The notes under the pieces are model-generated. The model was not told where the DNA came from, ran no database searches, and was given only the letters and a program-made list of their open reading frames with translations. 49,179 bases of DNA from Rhodoferax sp. (lineage in GTDB: Bacteria > Pseudomonadota > Gammaproteobacteria > Burkholderiales > Burkholderiaceae_C), in contig VMTC01000032.1 in NCBI GenBank assembly GCA_013791765.1, forward strand, positions 1-49,179, read 5' to 3'. Of the stretch, positions 31,433 through 39,926 are shown one piece after another; position 1 is the stretch's first letter; every line of letters begins with the position of its first letter. Made by a program: the position numbers and the translations under genes.

Positions 31433-32842
31433 TCAGAGCTGCCCCATCGCCTTCAAGTCTTTGAGGGTCAGGTCCAGCGCCAGCCGGATCAGCGCCATCA
31501 TCTCATCGATGTCGGCGTGGGTCATGACCAGCGGCGGCGCAACAATCATACGGTCGCCCACGGCCCGCATCAGCAAGCCATTGCGGAAGCAATGGCCACG
31601 ACACAGCATGCCGACATCAATTTCAGCCGGGAACCGTTCCCGGGTGACTTTGTTCTTGACCAGCACCAGGCCGGCCATGAAACCACAGGTCTGCGCCAGA
31701 CCCACCAGCGGATGCTCGTTGAGCTCTCCGTAGCTGCGCGCCAGGTAGGCGCCGAGTTCCCCTTTGACGCGCTGAGGCAGTTGCTCGCGCTCCATCAGGT
31801 CCAGATTGGCCAGCGCGACAGCACAGGCCACCGGGTGACCGCTGTAGGTGTAGCCGTGCGTGAACTCGCCTCCCCGGTCGATCAGGACCCGCGCCACGCG
31901 GTCGCCCACCATCACGCCGCCCAGGGGGATATAGCCACTGGTGACAGCCTTGGCAAAGGTCACCAAGTCGGGCTTGTAGCCAAATTTTTCATAGGCAAAC
32001 CAATGGCCCAGACGGCCAAAGGCGCAAATCACCTCATCGCTGATGAGCAAAATGCCATATTTATCGACGATGCGCTGAATCTCGGGCCAATAGGTGGCGG
32101 GCGCAATGATGACGCCGCCCGCGCCCTGAACCGGCTCCGCGATGAAGGCGGCGACCCGGTCTGGCCCAACGGTCAAAATCTTGTCCTCCAGCCAACGTGC
32201 CGACCGAACGCCGAATTCGTCGGCACTCTCTCCCGGCCGACCGCTCTCGTAGAAGTAAGGCTGCTCAATGTGCGTGATATTGGGAATCGGCAAATCCCCC
32301 TGCGCGTGCATGCTGCTCATGCCGCTCAGCGAGGCACCCGCCATGGTGCTGCCGTGGTAACCATTGAGCCGCCCGATGATGACTTTGCGCTGCGGCTGGC
32401 CCAGCAGGTCCCAGTAGCGGCGCACCATGCGCACGTTGGAGTCGTTGCTTTCGCTGCCGCTCGATGAGTAAAAAACATGTTCAAAGCTGCGCTCGCCCGC
32501 ATTCGGCGCCAGTGCGGCCAACTTGGCGGCCAGTTGCACGGCCGGCACATTGGTGGTCTGAAAGAAGCTGTTGTAGAAGGGCAGCGTCATCATTTGCTGC
32601 CAGGCGGCGTCGGCCAGCTCCTTTCTGCCGTAGCCGACATTGACGCACCACAGTCCGCTCATGGCATCTAACAACTTGTCGCCTTCGGAGTCCCACACAT
32701 AAATCCCTTGCCCTTTGGTGATGATGCGCGCGCCGCGCGTGGCCAAATCCTTGAAGTCGGTAAAGGGATGCAAGAAGTGGGCGCTGTCCAGCGCCTGCAG
32801 GGCTTGAGTGCCCAAGGCTTGGGGGTCGGCTTTGGCCGTCAT
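31433..32842 (-). CDS. spuC: Putrescine aminotransferase (SpuC-like, class III PLP enzyme)
   Basis: This 469-residue omega-aminotransferase would move the amino group of putrescine, or gamma-glutamylputrescine, to pyruvate and give the aminoaldehyde. Class III features are the cofactor-binding FYSSSGSESND, the RLNGYHGSTMAG stretch, EPVQGAGG, the PLP-contact ISDEVICAFGRLG, and the Schiff-base lysine in TFAKAVTSGYIPLGG. The opening (LDSAHFLHPFTDFKDL) is typical of the SpuC group. It lies between the puuA-like gene and potF, so the pathway assignment is strengthened by context. Beta-alanine:pyruvate transaminases are the nearest alternative. Confidence 0.88.
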   Translation of the reverse strand: MTAKADPQALGTQALQALDSAHFLHPFTDFKDLATRGARIITKGQGIYVWDSEGDKLLDAMSGLWCVNVGYGRKELADAAWQQMMTLPFYNSFFQTTNVPAVQLAAKLAALAPNAGERSFEHVFYSSSGSESNDSNVRMVRRYWDLLGQPQRKVIIGRLNGYHGSTMAGASLSGMSSMHAQGDLPIPNITHIEQPYFYESGRPGESADEFGVRSARWLEDKILTVGPDRVAAFIAEPVQGAGGVIIAPATYWPEIQRIVDKYGILLISDEVICAFGRLGHWFAYEKFGYKPDLVTFAKAVTSGYIPLGGVMVGDRVARVLIDRGGEFTHGYTYSGHPVACAVALANLDLMEREQLPQRVKGELGAYLARSYGELNEHPLVGLAQTCGFMAGLVLVKNKVTRERFPAEIDVGMLCRGHCFRNGLLMRAVGDRMIVAPPLVMTHADIDEMMALIRLALDLTLKDLKAMGQL

Positions 32843-32880
32843 ATCGGTTCTCCTTGTCGGTGAGTCGGCGTCAGGCGGGT

Positions 32881-34248
32881 TCAGACGTGCAGCAACAGGT
32901 GCTCACGCTCCCACGGCGAAATCACTTTCATGAACTCGTTAAATTCAAGCTCTTTGATTTCCGAGTACACCGTGATGAACTCCTTGCCCAACACCTCGTG
33001 CAGATCCGATTCTCGGCGCAGCCAGTCGAGCGCCTCGCCCAAGCTGCGCGGCAGCGACTGCGGCGCTAGATACGCATCGCCGCGCATTTCGGCTTTGGGC
33101 TTGATTTTGTTCTTCAAACCCAGGTAGCCACAGGCCAGCGTCATGGCCATGGCCACATAGGGGTTGGCATCCGCGCCGATCACGCGGTTCTCAACCCGGC
33201 GCGCCTGCGGCGATGAGATTGGCGAACGAATGCCCACGGTACGGTTGTCAAAGCCCCACTCGATGTTGATCGGTGCCGCAGTGTTGCGCGACAGGCGCCG
33301 GTAGCTGTTGACATAGGGCGCGACCAGTACCATGGCCGCCGGAATGTAACGCTGCAAACCGCCAATGTAGTGCATGAAAGCCTCGGACGGCGTGCCGTCT
33401 TCATTGCTGAAAATGTTCTTGCCCGTGGCGACGTTCAAGATGCTCTGGTGCACATGCATGGCACTGCCGGGCTCGCCCGCAATCGGCTTGGCCATGAAAG
33501 TGGCGTACATATCCTGGCGTAGCGCCGCCTCGCGAACGGTGCGCTTAAAAAAGAACACTTCGTCGGCCAGACCCATGGGTTCAGCGTGAAAGAAGTTGAT
33601 TTCCATCTGCCCGGCACCCACCTCGTGAATCAAGGTGTCGACGTTCAGTTCCATCTTGTCGCAGTAATCGTAGATTTCTTCAAACAGCGGATCGAATTCA
33701 TTCACGGCATCAATGCTGTAGGCCTGGCGCGAGGTTTCGGCCCGGCCGCTGCGCCCGATCGGCGGACGCAAGAGCGTGTTGGGGTCGGTGTTGCGGGCAG
33801 TCAGGTAGAACTCCAGCTCGGGCGCCACAATCGGCTGCAGACCTTTTGCCGCAAACAGGTCGCAGACCCGGCGCAGCACAGTGCGCGGCGCAAAGGGCAC
33901 CAAGTTGCCCTGGTGGTCAAAACAGTCGTGAATGACTTGCGCCGTGGGGTCGGTGGCCCAGGGCACGATGCGCACGGTTGACGGGTCCGGGCGCAACTGC
34001 ATGTCCTTGTCGGTCGGGTCGATCACGTCGTAGTAGGGGCCGCTTTCAGGAAATTCTCCGGTCACCCCCATCGCGACCACGGCCTGCGGCAGACGCATGC
34101 CACGGTCTTCGGTGAATTTGCCGCGGGGCAGTATCTTGCCGCGTGCCACACCGGTCAAGTCGGGCACCAGACATTCGACCTCGGTCACCCGACGCGCATT
34201 GAGCCATTGCTCCAGGTCGTTGAAGGTCATCGTCTTTTTGTCATTCAT
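32881..34248 (-). CDS. puuA: Glutamine synthetase family protein (gamma-glutamylpolyamine synthetase, PuuA/SpuI-like)
   Basis: This 455-residue enzyme belongs to the glutamine synthetase superfamily and by context would ligate glutamate to putrescine. The metal and substrate motifs appear as APELEFYL, GAGQMEINFFHAEP, GSAMHVHQSI and RRLSRNTAAP. The glutamate/ammonia-site sequence differs from true GlnA, and length (about 455) fits PuuA rather than GlnA (about 470 with an adenylylation loop). AGGAG lies 7 bases before ATG 34248. It is the first gene of the seven-gene polyamine operon. PuuB oxidase and PuuD hydrolase are absent from the window. Confidence 0.88.
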   Translation of the reverse strand: MNDKKTMTFNDLEQWLNARRVTEVECLVPDLTGVARGKILPRGKFTEDRGMRLPQAVVAMGVTGEFPESGPYYDVIDPTDKDMQLRPDPSTVRIVPWATDPTAQVIHDCFDHQGNLVPFAPRTVLRRVCDLFAAKGLQPIVAPELEFYLTARNTDPNTLLRPPIGRSGRAETSRQAYSIDAVNEFDPLFEEIYDYCDKMELNVDTLIHEVGAGQMEINFFHAEPMGLADEVFFFKRTVREAALRQDMYATFMAKPIAGEPGSAMHVHQSILNVATGKNIFSNEDGTPSEAFMHYIGGLQRYIPAAMVLVAPYVNSYRRLSRNTAAPINIEWGFDNRTVGIRSPISSPQARRVENRVIGADANPYVAMAMTLACGYLGLKNKIKPKAEMRGDAYLAPQSLPRSLGEALDWLRRESDLHEVLGKEFITVYSEIKELEFNEFMKVISPWEREHLLLHV

Positions 34249-34333
34249 CAGTTACTCCTGGTGACGCACAGCCGCGCCGAGCTTTGATTTGCGCAGCTTC
34301 ATAGTGGTATTGATTTGCCGGAATCCGCAGCAC

Positions 34334-34363
34334 TTGTCGTGACAGGATGACATCTTATGACAA
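34334..34363. promoter_or_regulatory. Imperfect inverted repeat upstream of the polyamine operon
   Basis: TTGTCGT (34334-34340) and ATGACAA (34357-34363) pair at 6 of 7 positions, about 90 bases upstream of the puuA-like start. TGACA occurs twice more between them. This is where a polyamine-responsive repressor could bind, but I cannot name it. Confidence 0.3.
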
Positions 34364-34473
34364 CAGGAGATGTGAATCCGGCATGTTCGCCGCGCTTAGC
34401 ATGGCTGACGGATCCACTTGGCAAGCAGAGCACGACCCAAGCCAACGGTCCATATTGGAGGCTGCGTGGCCTG

Positions 34474-34502
34474 AAAAAAAAGCCACCGGACGGTGGCTTT
34501 TT
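34474..34502 (-). terminator. Intrinsic terminator of pckG
   Basis: A run of A followed by AAGCCACCGGACGGTGGCTT and a run of T forms a long perfect stem (34477-34502). On the reverse strand eight T residues follow the stem, 19 bases after the pckG stop. The T-run on the forward strand makes it potentially bidirectional. Confidence 0.88.
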
Positions 34503-34520
34503 CGTGCGCAGAGCGCTGAA

Positions 34521-36425
34521 CTAGCTTGTCAAACGTTTCTCGAGTTGCGCCTTGGTGACTTCGAGCTCTTTGGGCAAATGATAGGCCAACTGCTGGAACA
34601 GCTCGGTGTGCAGCTTGAGCTCTTCGGCCCACGCCGCTTTGTCAATGCTGCTCACGGTGTTGTACTGTTCCCGACTGAAGTCCAGTCCGGTCCAGGTGAT
34701 TTCGTCGTAGCTTGGGCTGATGCCAAACAACTGGTCCACGCCTTGCGGGCCTGGGGCGGCACCTGCGCTGGCGCCTTCGAGCCGATCAATGATCCACTTG
34801 AGCACGCGCATGTTCTCGCCGTAGCCGGGCCAGACAAATTTGCCGTCGTCGCCTTTGCGGAACCAGTTCACACAGTAGATGCCAGGCAGGGTGCCTCCGG
34901 AAGCTTCGAGCTTTTGCTCCATGTCCAGCCAATGCTGAAAGTAGTCGCTCATGTTGTAACCGCAGAACGGCAGCATGGCGAAGGGGTCGCGGCGCACCAC
35001 GCCCATTTGTCCGACGGCAGCAGCGGTCGTCTCGGAGCCCATGGTGGCAGCCATGTAAACGCCCTCCATCCAGGTGCGGGCTTCGGTCACCAGTGGCACG
35101 GTGGTGGAACGGCGGCCACCAAAGATGAAGGCATCGATCGCCACGCCATCGGGGTTGTCCCATTCCGGGTCAAGCGCCGGGTTGTTGCCCGCCGCCACGG
35201 TGAAGCGTGAGTTGGGGTGCGCGGCCTTGGCGCCGGTTGCCTTGGCAAGCTCGGGCGTCCAGTCATTGCCCTGCCAGTCGATCAGGTGTGCTGGCATGCC
35301 GCCCGTGTCCTTTTCCATACCCTCCCACCAGACATCGCCGTCATCGGTCAGCGCCACGTTGGTAAAGATCACATCCCGGTCCAGACTGGCCATGCAGTTG
35401 GGGTTGGTATGGAAATTGGTGCCTGGGGCCACGCCGAAATAACCCGCCTCTGGATTGATGGCGTACATCTTGCCGTCGGCATGAGGCTTGATCCAGGCGA
35501 TGTCGTCGCCGATGGTGGTCACTTTCCAGCCCTCAAAACCGGCGGGTGGCACCAGCATGGAGAAGTTGGTCTTGCCGCAGGCACTGGGGAAAGCGCCTGC
35601 GACGTGGTACTTCTTGCCCGTGGGCAAGGTCACGCCCAGAATCAGCATGTGCTCGGCCAGCCAGCCCTGGTCGCGCCCCATATTCGAGGCGATGCGCAAT
35701 GCAAAGCATTTCTTGCCCAGCAAGGCGTTGCCGCCGTAGCCGGAGCCGTAGGACCAGATTTCGCGCGTTTCGGGGTAATGAACGATGTACTTCGTCTTGT
35801 TGCAAGGCCATTTCACATCCGCCTGCCCGTCCGCCAGCGGTGCGCCCACGGTATGCATGCAGGGCACAAACGCCCCATCTGTGCCCAGCACGTCGTACAC
35901 GGCTTTGCCCATGCGCGTCATGATCTTCTGGTTGACGGCAACATAGGCGCTGTCGGACAACTCGATGCCGATGTGCGAAATGTGCGAGCCCAGCGGACCC
36001 ATCGAGAAGGGAACCACGTACATCGTGCGACCCGCCATGCAGCCGTCAAACAGGGCCTTGTTCTCGGCTGTACCGTGCTCAAGCAGGACGCGCATCTCGG
36101 CCGGGGCCATCCAGTTATTGGTGGGGCCGGCATTTTCTTTTTTCTCGGCGCAGATATAGGTGCGGTCTTCCACGCGTGCCACGTCGCTTGGGTCAGAGCA
36201 GGCCAGAAAACTGTTGGGGCGCTTGGCAGGATTGAGCTGCTTGAAAGTGCCGGCAGCCACCAGTTGCTGACACAAGCGGGCGTACTCTTCGTCGGAGCCG
36301 TCACACCAGTAAATGGCGGCCGGTTTGGTGAGCGCGACCATGTCGGCGACCCAGGCGATTAATTTTGAGTTTTTGACGTAGCTTGGGACGTTAAGGGCCA
36401 GGCCCGGCATCACGGGTGAGTTCAT
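34521..36425 (-). CDS. pckG: Phosphoenolpyruvate carboxykinase (GTP)
   Basis: This 634-residue cytosolic enzyme converts oxaloacetate and GTP to PEP, the entry step of gluconeogenesis. GTP-type features are clear: the kinase P-loop [16 protein letters not shown] with the reactive-cysteine loop, [17 protein letters not shown], the guanine/oxaloacetate site segments [15 protein letters not shown] and [12 protein letters not shown], and DDIAWI for metal. Length is typical (about 600-640). GGAG lies 8 bases before ATG 36425. It is monocistronic with its own terminator. Together with the PPi-PFK at 22977 and GlpD at 40728, it points to active gluconeogenesis from amino acids, polyamines and glycerol. 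Confidence 0.96.
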   Translation of the reverse strand: MNSPVMPGLALNVPSYVKNSKLIAWVADMVALTKPAAIYWCDGSDEEYARLCQQLVAAGTFKQLNPAKRPNSFLACSDPSDVARVEDRTYICAEKKENAGPTNNWMAPAEMRVLLEHGTAENKALFDGCMAGRTMYVVPFSMGPLGSHISHIGIELSDSAYVAVNQKIMTRMGKAVYDVLGTDGAFVPCMHTVGAPLADGQADVKWPCNKTKYIVHYPETREIWSYGSGYGGNALLGKKCFALRIASNMGRDQGWLAEHMLILGVTLPTGKKYHVAGAFPSACGKTNFSMLVPPAGFEGWKVTTIGDDIAWIKPHADGKMYAINPEAGYFGVAPGTNFHTNPNCMASLDRDVIFTNVALTDDGDVWWEGMEKDTGGMPAHLIDWQGNDWTPELAKATGAKAAHPNSRFTVAAGNNPALDPEWDNPDGVAIDAFIFGGRRSTTVPLVTEARTWMEGVYMAATMGSETTAAAVGQMGVVRRDPFAMLPFCGYNMSDYFQHWLDMEQKLEASGGTLPGIYCVNWFRKGDDGKFVWPGYGENMRVLKWIIDRLEGASAGAAPGPQGVDQLFGISPSYDEITWTGLDFSREQYNTVSSIDKAAWAEELKLHTELFQQLAYHLPKELEVTKAQLEKRLTS

Positions 36426-36804
36426 GAAGGTGCTCCAGAGAAAATAGCTCGCCTGTTCATAACGAACCGACGGGAGGGGCCTGCTCCCCCCTCCACTGAG
36501 TTTGAAAAAGCGGCGGGCGTCGCATGGGCTTGTGCTGAATCACTGGCCCATTTCATGGCGAAGCTCGGTTGGATCAAAGAGGTTGCAGGGGTAGGCAACC
36601 CGGCTTGTGAGGGGTGCTCCACAGCGGTCAAATCGGTACAACGATCGCCGAACGACCGATTTTATGAACTAGGCTGCGAGTTACGAGGCAGTTACACGAA
36701 ATAGCTATACAAAGCATGCACTATTTTATGTCCAAAAATGTGGGCAAATCCAATGACGCGCAAATCAGCCTTGTGATTCAAGCGCAGCCTTACGACCAGC
36801 GCTC
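36426..36804. other. Upstream region of pckG
   Basis: About 380 bases with no supported gene. The part next to pckG has a good ribosome site and must hold the pckG promoter. CGATCGCCGAACGACCGATTT around 36648-36664 is a loose near-repeat (CGATCG, CGACCG) that might be a regulator site. I see nothing else. Confidence 0.5.
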
Positions 36805-36945
36805 TCAGGCCATGAAGACGGCAATAAAGGCCAGCAAAAAAATCAATACCGCGCCCGCCAGAGGCAAAACAATGGGCATATAGGGCAAGACCCCTTCCAC
36901 AACGTCAATTTGGGAGGCTTGCTCTTGGGGCGCAGGGCTGGACAT
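36805..36945 (-). CDS. Small single-pass membrane protein (46 residues)
   Basis: This 46-residue ORF starts MSSPAPQEQASQIDVVEG and continues VLPYMPIVLPLAGAVLIFL as a transmembrane helix running to FIAVFMA, then stops. AAGGA lies 7 bases before the ATG. The short acidic, proline-containing head and hydrophobic tail suggest a tail-anchored or single-pass inner-membrane peptide. I do not know a function. It lies between pckG and the threonine ammonia-lyase gene with no obvious partner. Confidence 0.6.
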   Translation of the reverse strand: MSSPAPQEQASQIDVVEGVLPYMPIVLPLAGAVLIFLLAFIAVFMA

Positions 36946-37035
36946 GTTGGTTCCTTGGGTATTTAAGTGGGTCGCTCAGTAAATTTTAGCTGCCCTTGGG
37001 CCAGCGTCCCCGATTCTGACCTGCCGACACCACCG

Positions 37036-38235
37036 CTAGATCAGCTGCGCCTGCAGCCCCGCCTGCTGTAGCAGGGCCAGTACCTGCGCGATGTGTTGCG
37101 GACCGCGCGTCTGAATCACCAGTTCGACTTCAACATTTTGTGCCGCCAGCGTGGTAAAGGCGCGCTGGTGATGCACCTCGTTGATATTGGCCCCGGCCTC
37201 GGCCACAGTCGCGGTGATTTGGGCCAGCGTGCCCGGAATGTCGCGGGCACTGACGCGAATGCGCGCGAGCCGTCCCGCGCGCACCATGCCGCGCTCGATG
37301 ATCGCTGCCAGCAAGAGCGGGTCGATATTGCCGCCGCACAGCACCAGTCCCACCGTCTTGCCCTTGAAGCGCTGCGGGTATTTGAGCAACGCGGCCAGAC
37401 CGGCGGCCCCCGCGCCCTCCACCAGCGTTTTCTCCACTTCGAGCAGCATGACGATGGCCTGCTCGATATCGCCTTCGTCCACCAGCACCAAGTCATCGAC
37501 CAGCCGGGTGATGATGGCCAGCGGGATCTGGCCGGGCGAGCCCACGGCAATGCCTTCGGCAATGCTGCTGCTGCCCAGCGGCAGGTGCGTGCCCTTGATG
37601 GCGTTGAACACGGCCGGAAAGCGCAGGGTTTGCACGCCAATGACCTCGATGCCGGGCTTGAGCGCCTTGGCCGCCGTGGCCATGCCTGCAATCAAGCCGC
37701 CACCCCCCACCGCCACCACCAGCGTGTCGAGCTCTGGCACCTCCTGCAGCATTTCCAGCGCGACCGTGCCCTGGCCGGCCACGATGTCCGGATCGTCATA
37801 AGGATGGACAAAGACGAGCTGTTGCTGCTCGGCCAGCGCCAGCGCGTGGGCACGGGCTTCGTCCAGTGTGTCGCCGTGCAGCACGATTTCGGCGCCAAAG
37901 CCGCGCGTACGCTCCACCTTGACCCCTGGGGTAAAGCGCGGCATGACGATCACGGCGCGCAAGCCCAGGCGCTGCGCGTGGTAGGCAACCCCTTGCGCGT
38001 GGTTGCCCGCGCTCATGGCAATGACACCGCGCTGGCGTTCTTCAGCCGTGAGTTGCGCCAGCTTGTTGCAGGCGCCGCGCTCCTTGAAGGAGGCGGTGAA
38101 TTGCAGATTCTCAAATTTGAGGAACACCTGGGCGCCAGTGATGTCTGACAGGGTGCGCGAGGCCACGCAAGGCGTGTGCAGCAATTGGCCTTGCAGGCGG
38201 ACGGCGGCAGCTTCAATGTCTTTGAGTTGGATCAT
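37036..38235 (-). CDS. ilvA: Threonine ammonia-lyase with ACT domain
   Basis: This 399-residue PLP enzyme deaminates threonine to 2-oxobutyrate. The cofactor lysine is K51 in NLQFTASFKERGA, the phosphate-binding glycine loop is AVGGGGLIAG (about 175-184), and LVLCGGNID lies before the C-terminal ACT-like domain (about 325-399, ARIRVSARDIPGTLAQI). Length near 400 with one ACT domain matches the catabolic type rather than the roughly 500-residue biosynthetic IlvA with two. The symbol is therefore loose. It lies 27 bases from the EamA exporter gene upstream, and the two may be cotranscribed. Confidence 0.9.
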   Translation of the reverse strand: MIQLKDIEAAAVRLQGQLLHTPCVASRTLSDITGAQVFLKFENLQFTASFKERGACNKLAQLTAEERQRGVIAMSAGNHAQGVAYHAQRLGLRAVIVMPRFTPGVKVERTRGFGAEIVLHGDTLDEARAHALALAEQQQLVFVHPYDDPDIVAGQGTVALEMLQEVPELDTLVVAVGGGGLIAGMATAAKALKPGIEVIGVQTLRFPAVFNAIKGTHLPLGSSSIAEGIAVGSPGQIPLAIITRLVDDLVLVDEGDIEQAIVMLLEVEKTLVEGAGAAGLAALLKYPQRFKGKTVGLVLCGGNIDPLLLAAIIERGMVRAGRLARIRVSARDIPGTLAQITATVAEAGANINEVHHQRAFTTLAAQNVEVELVIQTRGPQHIAQVLALLQQAGLQAQLI

Positions 38236-38262
38236 GCGGCCATTGTCCGTTAGTGGCCCAAA

Positions 38263-39132
38263 TCAGCTCTTACGGGCCCCCAGCAGCGCCGCGCCGATGA
38301 TCAGCGCAGCGGCCAGCGCCACGTTCCAACTCAGCGCGCGCCCGGTGACCAGCATGAGCAGAACGGTGGACAAGAGCGGCGTGAGGTAGCTCAAAATGCC
38401 AACTTGCCGAACGTCGCCGAGTTTCAAGGCCTTGTCCCACAAAAAGAAAGCCGCGCCCAGCGGCCCCAGACCCATGGCCAACAGCAGCAGCCAGTCGCGC
38501 CCTGTCAGGTGCACCGGCGACTCCAGCAGCCAGTGGCAGCCCAGTGAAAGCAATCCAGCCAACAGACCAAACAAGCCAATGGCAGCGGTGGGAATGCTTT
38601 TGCCGCAGAGCGCCGCGCGCTTGGTCTGCAGCGAATAGTTGGCCCAAAGGATCGCAGCGGCCAGGGCCAGCAAATAGCCCAAACCCGCAGAGGATGAATT
38701 CATGTCGGCACTGGCATCGGTTGATGCCCGCCCGCCCCAAATGGCCAGGGCGGCGCCGCCAAAGCCCAGCCCCGCCGCCACGAAGTGCACCGCGCGCAGC
38801 CGCAGGCCCGGTACATACAGCGGCGCCAGCACCACAATCAGCAAGGGCCACAGGTAGTTGATCAGGTTCACCTCGACGGCCGGCGCCAGGCGCAAACCCA
38901 GAAACAACAAAAAATGGTAGCCAAACAGCGAGGCGACGCCCAAAAACAGGGCGCCCGGTGCAATCTGCCAGGCACGCGGGTCTTTGACCACAAACGGCCA
39001 GGCCAGCACACTGCCCAGCGCCAGGGAAATGCCGGTCAGCAAGAAAGGCGGCACGTGCTTGAGCAAGACGCCCAGCGCCGCCAGCGACGCCCACAGGCAG
39101 ATCGTGGCCAGCGCATACAAGTTGGCTTTCAT
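38263..39132 (-). CDS. EamA/DMT family transporter (YddG-like exporter)
   Basis: This 289-residue inner-membrane protein has ten hydrophobic segments arranged as two EamA repeats (about residues 5-130 and 150-285). It opens MKANLYALATICLWASLAAL. Landmarks are EVNLINYLWPLLIVVLAPL in the first repeat and FFLWDKALKLGDVRQVGILSYLTPLLSTVLL in the second. That pattern resembles the YddG group of aromatic amino acid exporters. The substrate is not certain. It is upstream of the threonine ammonia-lyase gene in the same direction, which might hint at amino acid or keto-acid export. Confidence 0.85.
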   Translation of the reverse strand: MKANLYALATICLWASLAALGVLLKHVPPFLLTGISLALGSVLAWPFVVKDPRAWQIAPGALFLGVASLFGYHFLLFLGLRLAPAVEVNLINYLWPLLIVVLAPLYVPGLRLRAVHFVAAGLGFGGAALAIWGGRASTDASADMNSSSAGLGYLLALAAAILWANYSLQTKRAALCGKSIPTAAIGLFGLLAGLLSLGCHWLLESPVHLTGRDWLLLLAMGLGPLGAAFFLWDKALKLGDVRQVGILSYLTPLLSTVLLMLVTGRALSWNVALAAALIIGAALLGARKS

Positions 39133-39193
39133 GGGGCTGCCCTCAAGGTCGGTGAAGCACCATCAGGATGAGTACCCAAGCTGTTGCTGAACC

Positions 39194-39340
39194 TCATTCA
39201 AGTCGATTGCGATTCGCAGGCGTGGCATCGCCAAAGTTGTGCCACAGACCGAGCGACACCGCTGGCAATTGGAGACCGCTCTTGCCGCAGCGGCGGTACA
39301 GCATGGCGTCATAACGCTTGGGGTTGGGCGGGTAAGTCAT
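39194..39340 (-). pseudogene. Aldo/keto reductase remnant (N-terminal 40 residues of a YghZ-like enzyme)
   Basis: This 48-codon ORF begins MTYPPNPKRYDAML and continues YRRCGKSGLQLPAVSLGLW then HNFGD. That is the N terminus of L-glyceraldehyde 3-phosphate reductase (YghZ/Gpr-like aldo/keto reductases). After about residue 42 the similarity ends and a stop follows; roughly 300 residues with the catalytic tetrad are missing. It is therefore the broken 5' end of a lost gene. The break lies about 60 bases from the EamA gene, and an intergenic repeat lies just upstream. Confidence 0.75.
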
Positions 39341-39375
39341 ATCTTTCTTCCGATCTTCGATCAACCAATTTTCAA

Positions 39376-39432
39376 GTTAAATCAGACGCTAGCCCACGTC
39401 TACACTTCCTTAGTAGCTATCAATTTAAATAA
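39376..39432 (+). repeat. Comamonadaceae-type intergenic repeat, copy 3
   Basis: Reads GACGCTAGCCCACGT, then a variable middle, then TTAGTAGCTATC and AATTTAAAT. Order and spacing match copies 1 and 2. It lies between the aldo/keto reductase remnant and the 75-residue membrane protein gene. Confidence 0.6.
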
Positions 39433-39438
39433 TTACGA

Positions 39439-39666
39439 TCAAGGCGAACCGCGCTTCGCCTTCAAGCGCCACAGACGCAAGCCCAGCAATACCAATGGCG
39501 TAGCGTGCAAAAACAGGTCAAAGATGTCGATCGGGCGCGCCAGACTGCCCTGCCAAAACATCCTGAGTTTTTCAATCAGGTGCGGCTCGGGCGTGATCGG
39601 TGCCACCCCCAGCCAGACTGCCAGCACAACCAACCACAACAGAGGAAACCGGTCGAGCCAACTCAT
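39439..39666 (-). CDS. Small membrane protein (75 residues)
   Basis: This 75-residue protein starts MSWLDRFPLLWLVVLAVWLG, a first transmembrane helix, and continues with APITPEPHLIEKLRMFWQG and then a second hydrophobic stretch (IFDLFLHATPLVLLGLRLW). I recall similar proteins in Comamonadaceae, often labelled RND transporter or hypothetical, without proven function. Its ATG overlaps the stop of the CWC gene by 4 bases (ATGA), so translation is probably coupled. The longer frame to 39837 is a shadow of the CWC gene. Confidence 0.7.
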   Translation of the reverse strand: MSWLDRFPLLWLVVLAVWLGVAPITPEPHLIEKLRMFWQGSLARPIDIFDLFLHATPLVLLGLRLWRLKAKRGSP

Positions 39667-39878
39667 GAGGCACCAGCCTGGGCGCAGTCGGCGCAAATGC
39701 AGGCCTGGTGGCGTGCATGCTCGGGCACGCGCGCCAACAATTGAGCCCCAAACGTAACCTGGCTGCACCAGCACGGCGGCTGCGCGATGCCAGTCATACG
39801 TTCGCGCTGCCCAGCGCATTGGTTGCTCTGCCCGCACAGCGGACAGCGCGTGGGGTCAATTGGCCGGGTTTCTTGCAT
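39663..39878 (-). CDS. Cysteine-rich CWC family protein
   Basis: This 71-residue cytosolic protein has eight cysteines in a CPLCGQSNQC (residues 12-21), CWC (36-38), CIC-x2-C (60-65) pattern, matching the small cysteine-rich CWC family. The spacing suggests a zinc or other metal site. Function is unknown; I infer only metal binding. Its end overlaps the start of the 75-residue membrane protein gene. The two form a small unit downstream of the OB-fold protein gene. Confidence 0.75.
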   Translation of the reverse strand: MQETRPIDPTRCPLCGQSNQCAGQRERMTGIAQPPCWCSQVTFGAQLLARVPEHARHQACICADCAQAGAS

Positions 39879-39926
39879 CGGGAGGACTCAAGCGCCCAGA
39901 CTTGTGCCAGGCACTTGCGGCCTGAG

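Noticed and set aside
36422-36631. A 69-codon reverse ORF upstream of pckG
   Set aside because: It overlaps the pckG ribosome site and start, and has no motif or ribosome site of its own.
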